Of a stretch of DNA of 64,000 bases, positions 58,601 to 64,000 are shown in pieces; position 1 is the stretch's first letter, and each line of letters opens with the position of its first letter. The notes under the pieces were generated by a model. It saw only the letters and a program-made list of their open reading frames with translations, did no database searches and was not told the DNA's origin. Source of the DNA: Rhodocyclaceae bacterium (GTDB taxonomy: Bacteria > Pseudomonadota > Gammaproteobacteria > Burkholderiales > Rhodocyclaceae); contig JAGRGB010000029.1 of the NCBI GenBank assembly GCA_020445745.1, forward strand, positions 1 through 64,000, written 5' to 3'. The translations under genes and the position numbers were made by a program.

Positions 58601-59096
58601 CGCCCGGCTCCATGCGGATCAGGTAGGCGATGTGTTGCTGCAGGTTGCGGTTCAGATCGACCAGGAAGTCGATCGTGCGCACCTTGTCGCGCGGCACCGA
58701 GGCCAGATACTCGGCGAAGAGCGGCGTCGCCGCGCATTTCTTGCGGAACGGGGCGAGTTCCTCGCTCTGCCATTCCTCGTAGCTGATCGGGAAATGTTCG
58801 GCACGGGGCTCGAGGAAGAAGTCGAAGGGGTTGTAGACCGCCATCTCGGCGACCACGTCGATTTCGATGTGGAAGCAGGTCGTCTTTTCCGGAAAGACCA
58901 GCCGCGCCTGGTAGTTGGACTGGGGGTCCTGCTGCCAGTTGATGAAGTGCTGCTCGGGCTTGACGCGCATCGAGTAGGACAGCACCCGGGTGCGGCTATG
59001 GGGTGCCGGACGCAGGCGGATGATCTGAGGGCCGAGATTGATCGGACGATCGTACTCGTAGCGGGTGACGTGATGGAGCGCCACGTGAATCGACAT
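55686..59096 (-). CDS. Transglutaminase-like / DUF2126 protein
   Basis: Large cytoplasmic protein of 1136 residues, first gene of the operon. The N-terminal transglutaminase core has a beta region (MSIHVALHHVTRYEYDRPINLG) and catalytic C180 (GSCRDSGW), H229 (LHAWCEVF) and D245 (GLDPTSG). The remaining about 830 residues are DUF2126, with VRLTQGGEPTFVSVDDPDGAEWN and the glutamine-synthetase-like stretch GGNHFVLGG...SPFLRRPDLLRSLVSYW. It is predicted to work with the ATP-grasp/alpha-E enzyme 61 nt downstream. The start at 59096 is the family start; the frame runs upstream to 59189 without an alternative ribosome site. Confidence 0.92.
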   Translation of the reverse strand: MSIHVALHHVTRYEYDRPINLGPQIIRLRPAPHSRTRVLSYSMRVKPEQHFINWQQDPQSNYQARLVFPEKTTCFHIEIDVVAEMAVYNPFDFFLEPRAEHFPISYEEWQSEELAPFRKKCAATPLFAEYLASVPRDKVRTIDFLVDLNRNLQQHIAYLIRMEPGVQTPEETLETRSGSCRDSGWLLVQLLRHLGFAARFVSGYLIQLTPDVKSLDGPSGPEHDFTDLHAWCEVFLPGAGWVGLDPTSGLLAGEGHIPIACTPEPGSAAPVTGALDKCEVEFAHEMSVTRIWEAPRVTKPYTDAEWREIEALGHLVDGELRTMDVRLTQGGEPTFVSVDDPDGAEWNTDAMGPTKKLLSADLYHRLRDKYAAKGLVHFGQGKWYPGEQLPRWSLTCFWRKDGEPIWDNSALIADERAGGVADEDIAGRFLNEVARRLDLDPRFVFPGFEDVFYYMWRERRLPVNVDPYDSRIDDPMERERLMKVFTQGLDKVVGHVLPVARDTVTGKWQTGPWFLRAERCYLFPGDSPMGYRLPLDSQPWTTEGEYPWIHQPDPFDHYPALPSHADIRRQFEPGSVRGLEDAARAAQARLAGRQGPHGQLAVGEAGEFSPDAAAAAVSDTTPGFQQSAGWITRTAMCAQARNGVLYIFMPPTVTLEDYLELVAAVEATAEALGQPVLLEGYEPPRDPRIKHFRITPDPGVVEVNIHPASDWDELVDQTTHLYESAHFSRLTTEKFMLDGRHTGTGGGNHFVLGGDTPGDSPFLRRPDLLRSLVSYWHNHPSLSYLFSGLFIGPTSQAPRVDEARNDSLFELELAFREMERQCGLGADGCPPWMVDRLLRNLLIDVTGNTHRAEFCIDKMYSPDGSTGRLGLLELRAFEMPPHARMSLTQQLLLRALVARFWERPYAPPKLARWGTELHDRYLLPHFVWQDFCDVAEEMQLAGFPIQANWFKPHFEFRFPKYGDYAVKGMEIELRSALEPWHVLGEQGSMGATVRFVDSSVERVQVKVTGMAPDRYRLTCNGRDVPMQPTGRAGEFIAGVRYRAWQPPTCLHPTIGVDGPLTFDLVDTWMSRSLGGCQYHVSHPGGRSFDTFPVNAFEAESRRLARFFRMGHTPGRIAPAETQHGSEFAFTLDLRTS

Positions 59097-59199
59097 GAAT
59101 GTGCCTCGTTGGGGTTTGCCGCGAGTTAAAGCAAGGACCAGACCAGTCGCGATGGCCGGCTTTTCGGGTGGGACTCCGGCCGATCGCATGTCAGATTGC

Positions 59200-59225
59200 G
59201 GTGCAGCAGGCGGAGCCCCTGCACC
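59200..59225. promoter_or_regulatory. Palindrome in the DUF2126-amidohydrolase divergent region
   Basis: GGTGCAG (59200-59206) and CTGCACC (59219-59225) form a perfect 7-nt inverted repeat around 12 nt, roughly midway in the 242-nt region between the divergent starts at 59096 and 59339. It is placed to control both genes. No consensus promoter was identified. Confidence 0.35.
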
Positions 59226-59338
59226 TCAGTGGCGCATTTTGGGGCCTGAGCGTTGCGAAAGCTACTTCGGAAGTCCACAGTGAGTGTTTTAGGCAACAGA
59301 CACCGCGCAAACGGGCGCCGGCAGCAGGAGCAGAAACC

Positions 59339-60514
59339 ATGGAAATCGGACACGCCATCCGCCACATGCAATCGGCCCTGACCGCGCTGCGGCGCGATCT
59401 GCACGCTCACCCGGAGCTTGCCTTCGAGGAACACCGCACTTCCGAGGTGGTGGCCCAGCGCCTCGAACAGCTCGGCATCGAGGCCCATCGCGGCATCGGC
59501 CGCACCGGTGTCGTCGGCATCGTGCGCAAGGGTTCGTCGACACGGGCGATCGGCCTGCGGGCGGACATGGATGCACTGCCGATCACCGAGCGCAACACCT
59601 TTCCCCATCATTCGCGGCACCCCGGCCGGATGCACGCCTGCGGTCACGACGGCCACACCACGATGCTGCTCGGTGCGGCGCAGATGCTGGCCGGCGAGGC
59701 ACGCTTCGACGGCACGGTGGTTCTGATCTTCCAGCCGGCGGAGGAAGGCGACGGCGGTGGCCTGGCGATGATCGAGGACGGCCTGTTCGAGCGCTTCCCG
59801 ATGGACGCGGTGTTCGGCATGCACAACTGGCCGGGACTGCCGGCCGGCAGGATGGCGGTCCATCACGGCCCGGCGATGGCCAGCGCCGACCATTTCGAGG
59901 TCGAGATCATGGGCCATGGCGCCCACGCGGCGATGCCCCACCTGGGGGTCGACCCGGTGGCCGCCGGCGCCGCCCTGGTGCAGGCGCTGCAGACCATCGC
60001 CAGCCGCATCGTCGACCCGCTCGATCCGGTCGTGGTGTCGGTGACCTGCTTCCACGCCGGCGAGGCCAGCAACGTGATCCCCGATCGCGCGCAGCTCTCC
60101 GGCACGGTGCGCGCGTTCCAGCCGGAGGTGCAGGACCGGGTGGAGCAGGCGATGCAGCGCATCTGCGCCGGCATCGGCGCCAGCTTCGGCGCCAACGTCG
60201 CATTCAAGTACCACCGCGGCTACCCGCCGACCGTCAACACCCGCGCCGAGGCCGAACTGTGCGCCAAGGTCGCCGCCGAGGTGGTCGGCGAGGCCAATCT
60301 GCGCACCGACATGAAGCCGAGCATGGGCGCCGAGGATTTCTCGTTCTTCCTGCGCGAAAAGCCCGGCGCCTATGTCTGGATCGGCAACGGACCTGGCCAG
60401 GGCGGCTGCACGCTGCACAACCCCAACTACGATTTCAACGACGACATCATCCCTTACGGCGTGGCCTACTGGCAGCGTCTGGTCGAGACGCTGTTGCCGG
60501 TCGCGGCCGACTGA
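59339..60514 (+). CDS. M20-family amidohydrolase (hippurate hydrolase-like)
   Basis: Zinc/manganese amidohydrolase of 391 residues in the M20D group, which hydrolyses N-acyl amino acids. Motifs: RADMDALPI; C101-G-H103-DGHT with metal ligands; PAEEGDGGG with the catalytic Glu pair; GMHNWPG; the dimerisation-domain GHGAHAAMPHLGVDPV; and SMGAEDFSFFL with a late metal ligand. The start ATG 59339 follows AGGAG. The specific acyl-amino acid is unknown. It is divergent from the ATP-grasp operon and is followed after 8 nt by a small membrane protein gene. Confidence 0.9.
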   Translation: MEIGHAIRHMQSALTALRRDLHAHPELAFEEHRTSEVVAQRLEQLGIEAHRGIGRTGVVGIVRKGSSTRAIGLRADMDALPITERNTFPHHSRHPGRMHACGHDGHTTMLLGAAQMLAGEARFDGTVVLIFQPAEEGDGGGLAMIEDGLFERFPMDAVFGMHNWPGLPAGRMAVHHGPAMASADHFEVEIMGHGAHAAMPHLGVDPVAAGAALVQALQTIASRIVDPLDPVVVSVTCFHAGEASNVIPDRAQLSGTVRAFQPEVQDRVEQAMQRICAGIGASFGANVAFKYHRGYPPTVNTRAEAELCAKVAAEVVGEANLRTDMKPSMGAEDFSFFLREKPGAYVWIGNGPGQGGCTLHNPNYDFNDDIIPYGVAYWQRLVETLLPVAAD

Positions 60515-60522
60515 TCGCGGCC

Positions 60523-60837
60523 ATGAGCCTGGACGATCCGTTCGGTCGCAGCGCCGACAAGCGCGAGCGCGACTACCAGAACCTGCGGGCGACGCTGGCG
60601 GCGGCCGGTGTCGACACCGCCGCCCAGGTCGGGGCGATGCGCCGCAACCTCTACCGCAATGGGCTGGTGGTCGCCGGACTGGCCGCGGCAGTGACCGGCG
60701 GCGTCGCTCTGCTGGTGCCGCGATTCGCTGCATTCGTGGCGATCTGCGCCGCCGTTGTGGGCATCTGGGTCGTCGCCAGCACGATCCGCGGGCGCGCCCA
60801 CCTGGCCCGCTACCAGCGCGAACTCGACGGTTCCTGA
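60523..60837 (+). CDS. Small membrane protein, unknown function
   Basis: A 104-residue protein that I do not recognise. The acidic/basic N-terminus MSLDDPFGRSADKRERDYQNLRATL precedes two hydrophobic segments (about 47-66, GLVVAGLAAAVTGGVALLVP, and about 68-86, FAAFVAICAAVVGIWVVAS), forming a helical hairpin. A basic cytoplasmic-type tail follows. It starts 8 nt after the amidohydrolase and is probably co-transcribed. No catalytic motif. The next gene, putA, converges with 39 nt between the stops. Confidence 0.65.
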   Translation: MSLDDPFGRSADKRERDYQNLRATLAAAGVDTAAQVGAMRRNLYRNGLVVAGLAAAVTGGVALLVPRFAAFVAICAAVVGIWVVASTIRGRAHLARYQRELDGS

Positions 60838-60876
60838 GCGGGGTCCGCGGGCAGCCGGGCGGCGTGCGCCGGCGGC

Positions 60877-63800
60877 TCAGGCGCCCATCGCCATCAGGCT
60901 GGCATTGCCGCCGGCGGCGGTGGTGTTGATGGTGACCGTGCGTTCGTGGGCGAGGCGGCTCATGTCGTAGTGCGGCGACGGTCGCAACAGCGGCACCAGG
61001 GCCCCGTCGCGGCCGGCCAGGCGCCGCCGCCATCTATCGGCGTCGACGCCGTTGCCGTCGAACAGCAGCGCGGCGAAGTCCTGGTCGAACCAATTCGTGT
61101 CGCAGCGGATTCGCGCACGCACGGCCTGGGGCAAGGCGACGAGCAGCGCCCGGGCCTCGTCCGAATCCGCCAGCAGCAGGCGGTTGCCGCTGGCCAGCGC
61201 CGCGATCAACTGGTGTACCAGGCCGGCCTGGTCGTCGGCGACACCCGCCAACAGGCCGCGTGGCACGAACTCGAGGCGGTTGTCCTCGCCGGTCGGCCCC
61301 GGCAGGGTCAGGGTGCGACCGCTCAGGGCGTGCGAGCGCGCCGCGTCCGCGGCATCGAGCAGCCGCAACAGGGTGTCATCGTCGAACCGGCTGCGACCGC
61401 CGGTGGCGAGCCACGCCAGCATGGGCGCGAAGCCCGGCCGGGCGCCGGCCGGGGCCACCGACAGCGCGCCTTCGGCCAGCGCGGGCCCGGGACTGCTGCG
61501 CAGCAGGCGATGCAGGTAGAGCGGGCCACCGGCCTTCGGCCCGGTGCCGGACAGCCCCTCGCCGCCGAACGGCTGGACGCCGACGACCGCGCCGATGATG
61601 TTTCGATTGACATACAGATTGCCGACCCGGGCCGTCGCCGCGACCCGTGCGACGGTCTCGTCGATGCGCGAGTGCACGCCCATCGTCAGCCCATAGCCGG
61701 TGGCGTTGATGCGCGCGACGAGCTCGTCGAGTTCGCCGGCGGCGAATCTCAGCACGTGCAGGATCGGGCCGAAATGCTCGCGGTCGAGTTGGCCGAGGTG
61801 CTGCAGTTCGACGATCGTCGGCGCCACGAAGCTGCCCTTGCGGCACGCCGCCGGCGGCGCCGCGCGAGTCACCCGGGCGCCGGCTGCGCGCATTTCCGAT
61901 ACGTGTTGCTCGAGGGCGTCGCGGGCCTCGTCGTCGATCACCGGTCCGACGTCGCTGCGCACGTCCGACGGATCGCCGATGCGAAGCTCCGCCATGGCGC
62001 CACGCAGCATGTCGAGCACTGGGTCGGCGATGTCGTGCTGCAGGCACAGCACCCTCAGCGCCGAGCAGCGCTGGCCGGCCGAATCGAAGCCCGACGCCAG
62101 GACGTCGGCCACCACCTGCTCGGGCAGGGCCGTCGAGTCGACGATCATCGCATTCTGCCCGCCGGTCTCGGCGATCAGCGGCACCTCTCCGCCGCGCGCG
62201 GCGAGGCTTCGGTTGATCAGCCGCGCGACCTCGGTGGAGCCGGTGAACATCACGCCTCGCACCCGGGCGTCGGCCGCTAGCGAGGCGCCGACGGTCTCGC
62301 CGCGGCCCGGCAGCAGCTGCAGCACCTCGCCGGGCACGCCGGCGCGATGCAGCAGGCGCACCGCCGCGGCGGCGATCAGCGGCGTCTGCTCGGCCGGCTT
62401 GGCCAGCACCGGGTTGCCGGCCGCCAGCGCAGCCGTCACCTGGCCGGTGAAGATCGCCAGCGGGAAGTTCCACGGGCTGATGCACGCCACCGGCCCCAGC
62501 GGCGGGTGGGTGGCGGCGTCGAAGCCGCGCGCGCGGGCGGCGTAGTAGCGGCAGAAATCCACCGCCTCGCGTACCTCCGCGACGGCATTTGCCCAGCTCT
62601 TGCCCGCCTCTCGCACCGCCAACGCGATCAGCGCGTGGCTCTCGCCCTCGAACAGATCGGCAGCCCGCGCGAGGCAGGCACAGCGCTCGCCGGCGGGGCT
62701 CGCCGCCCATGCCGCGGCGGCGCCGGCGGCACGTTCCAGCGCCGCCGCGATCGCCGCCGCATCGGCCTCGACCACATGGCCGACCAGATCGCCACGGTCG
62801 GCCGGGTTGATCACCGCCAGTCGCGTCCCGCGGACGGCCTGCGGCGCGCCGGCGCACGCGACAGGATGCGACGCGCGGCTGACCGCCAGGGCCGCGGCGA
62901 CGGCCAGGCGTTCGCGCTCGCTGGCGAGGTCGTGCCCCGCGGCGTTGGCGCGCTCGCTGCCGTAGAGATCCCCCGGCAGCGCAATGCGCGGGTGCGGCGA
63001 ACCGCCCAGCACGGCGGCCCGGCCCACCGGGTCGGCGACCAGTTCGGCGACCGGCACGCGGCTGTCGACGATGCGGTTGACGAAGCTCGAGTTGGCACCG
63101 TTTTCGAGCAGCCGGCGCACCAGGTAGGCGAGCAGCGTCCGGTAACCGCCGACGGGGGCGTAGATGCGCACCAGCCGGTGGCGCTGGGGGTGACCCACGA
63201 TCTGGTCGTAGAGACCCTCGCCCATGCCGTGCAGGCACTGGAACTCGTAGTCGCCGGCCTGCCAGCCGCTGCCGGCGATGGCCATCACCGCGGCCAGCGT
63301 GTGGGCATTGTGGGTGGCGAACTGCGGATAGGCCGCATCACGCGCGGCGAGCAGGCGGCGCGCGCAAGCGAGGTAGGCGACGTCGGTATAGACCTTGCGC
63401 GTGTAGACCGGGTAGCCGGCGAGGCCGTCCTGCTGGGCGCGCTTGATCTCGGCGTCCCAGTAGGCGCCCTTGACCAGCCGGACCATCAGCCGCCGCCGGC
63501 AGGCACGTGCCACGCCGACGACATGATCGATCACCGCCGGCGCACGCTTCTGGTAGGCCTGGACGACGAACCCGAGGCCGGCCCAGTCCGCCAGCGCCGG
63601 GTCCTCGGCGAGGGCCTCGAGCAGGTCGAGGGACAGATCGAGCCGCTCGGCCTCCTCGGCGTCGATGTTGAGCCCGATGTCGTGGCGGCGCGCCTGCAGG
63701 CACAGCCCGCGCAGCACCGGCAGCAGTTCGTCGAACACGCGGTCGCGCTGGCTCCAGGTGTAGCGCGGGTGCAGCGCCGAGAGCTTGACCGAGATACCGT

Positions 63801-64000
63801 TGCGGTCGATCACGCCGTGGCCCGTCGCGGCGCCACCGATCGCCGCGATGGCCCGCTGGTAGGCTGCCAGATAGCGGGCCGCGTCGTCGGCGGTCATCGC
63901 GGCCTCGCCGAGCATGTCGAAGGAGTAGCGGTAGCCGCGAACCGCGCGCGGCTTGCCGCGGGCGAGCGCCTCGTCGATGTCGCGTCCGGTGACGAACTGC
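60877..64000 (-). CDS. putA: Bifunctional proline dehydrogenase / P5C dehydrogenase PutA (5' truncated by the window)
   Basis: PutA oxidises proline to glutamate. The gene runs off the right end of the window, so the N-terminal DNA-binding or linker region and the start of the proline dehydrogenase domain are missing; 1040 residues are visible. The proline dehydrogenase barrel includes GVIDRNGISVKLSALHPRY, MVRLVKGAYWDAEIKRAQ and the FQCLHGMGE block. The P5C dehydrogenase domain has PWNFPLAIFTGQ, ETGGQNAMIVDS and the catalytic Cys in SAGQRCSALRVL. It ends in the conserved PutA C-terminal tail (TINTTAAGGNASLMAMGA). Whether this PutA is also a repressor cannot be judged here. Confidence 0.96.
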   Translation of the reverse strand, partial: QFVTGRDIDEALARGKPRAVRGYRYSFDMLGEAAMTADDAARYLAAYQRAIAAIGGAATGHGVIDRNGISVKLSALHPRYTWSQRDRVFDELLPVLRGLCLQARRHDIGLNIDAEEAERLDLSLDLLEALAEDPALADWAGLGFVVQAYQKRAPAVIDHVVGVARACRRRLMVRLVKGAYWDAEIKRAQQDGLAGYPVYTRKVYTDVAYLACARRLLAARDAAYPQFATHNAHTLAAVMAIAGSGWQAGDYEFQCLHGMGEGLYDQIVGHPQRHRLVRIYAPVGGYRTLLAYLVRRLLENGANSSFVNRIVDSRVPVAELVADPVGRAAVLGGSPHPRIALPGDLYGSERANAAGHDLASERERLAVAAALAVSRASHPVACAGAPQAVRGTRLAVINPADRGDLVGHVVEADAAAIAAALERAAGAAAAWAASPAGERCACLARAADLFEGESHALIALAVREAGKSWANAVAEVREAVDFCRYYAARARGFDAATHPPLGPVACISPWNFPLAIFTGQVTAALAAGNPVLAKPAEQTPLIAAAAVRLLHRAGVPGEVLQLLPGRGETVGASLAADARVRGVMFTGSTEVARLINRSLAARGGEVPLIAETGGQNAMIVDSTALPEQVVADVLASGFDSAGQRCSALRVLCLQHDIADPVLDMLRGAMAELRIGDPSDVRSDVGPVIDDEARDALEQHVSEMRAAGARVTRAAPPAACRKGSFVAPTIVELQHLGQLDREHFGPILHVLRFAAGELDELVARINATGYGLTMGVHSRIDETVARVAATARVGNLYVNRNIIGAVVGVQPFGGEGLSGTGPKAGGPLYLHRLLRSSPGPALAEGALSVAPAGARPGFAPMLAWLATGGRSRFDDDTLLRLLDAADAARSHALSGRTLTLPGPTGEDNRLEFVPRGLLAGVADDQAGLVHQLIAALASGNRLLLADSDEARALLVALPQAVRARIRCDTNWFDQDFAALLFDGNGVDADRWRRRLAGRDGALVPLLRPSPHYDMSRLAHERTVTINTTAAGGNASLMAMGA

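Noticed and set aside
55728..59129. Plus-strand frame of 1133 codons opposite the DUF2126 gene
   Set aside because: Antisense to a protein with clear catalytic motifs; no recognisable domain, only His/Arg/Val-rich composition.

Overview
The window is about 64 kb of GC-rich chromosomal DNA with dense, operon-packed genes. The content and order point to a betaproteobacterium, most likely of the Rhodocyclales/Burkholderiales type: an sdhAB-sdhE-gltA-sucAB-lpdA-zapE block, a complete gspC-N operon, a phasin (PhaP family), and moeA-moaD-moaE. This placement rests on recognised protein families and gene order only; no rRNA or marker phylogeny is available. I see no phage, insertion sequence, CRISPR array, tRNA or rRNA. 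The window looks like core chromosome and begins inside sdhA and ends inside putA.

Layout. (1) 1-10885, plus strand: TCA-cycle block with succinate dehydrogenase flavoprotein (5' truncated) and iron-sulfur subunits, SdhE, citrate synthase, the three 2-oxoglutarate dehydrogenase subunits, a strong rho-independent terminator, then the ZapE-type ATPase. (2) 11085-22078, minus strand: a complete type II secretion operon in the order C-D-E-F-G-H-I-J-K-L-M-N, with most junctions overlapping by 1-4 nt, followed by a UPF0145 (YbjQ-type) gene. (3) 22551-29501, plus strand: a DinG/YoaA-like Fe-S helicase, a histidine kinase with a tandem-receiver response regulator, and the molybdopterin genes moeA, moaD, moaE. 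(4) 29559-35422, minus strand: an OlsA/PlsC-like acyltransferase coupled to an OlsB-like N-acyltransferase, a phasin-like protein, an alpha/beta hydrolase coupled to an M14-type peptidase, a lone cyclic-nucleotide-binding domain, and a phasin. (5) 35698-38286: clpB behind a good sigma-32-type promoter. (6) 38258-45535, minus strand: an EamA transporter, a CBS/PAS histidine kinase coupled to the NAD(P)HX repair enzyme Nnr, and a repeat-containing DUF5666 lipoprotein. (7) 45801-47438: a chemoreceptor behind a near-perfect sigma-28 promoter. (8) 47455-59096, minus strand: a GNAT enzyme, a large GGDEF-EAL sensor, an HDAC-family deacetylase, and a three-gene operon of DUF2126 transglutaminase-like protein, circularly permuted ATP-grasp/alpha-E fusion and a second transglutaminase-like protein. 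(9) 59339-64000: an M20 amidohydrolase and a small membrane protein on the plus strand, facing a 5'-truncated putA on the minus strand.

How the parts fit. Region 1 makes central oxidative metabolism, region 2 a protein-export machine, and regions 4-5 storage-granule and membrane-lipid functions beside a heat-shock chaperone. Signalling is rich: two complex histidine kinases, a tandem-receiver regulator, a chemoreceptor, a c-di-GMP protein and a cNMP-binding domain. The least understood module is the transglutaminase/ATP-grasp/alpha-E operon at 52176-59096. It is conserved in many bacteria but its biochemical product is unknown, and it is the best candidate here for an undescribed pathway. Other items worth a look are the phosphomimetic-looking second receiver (27126), the CBS-kinase/Nnr coupling (42285), the possible CTG start of the acyltransferase (30338), and the palindrome between the phasin gene and clpB (35587).
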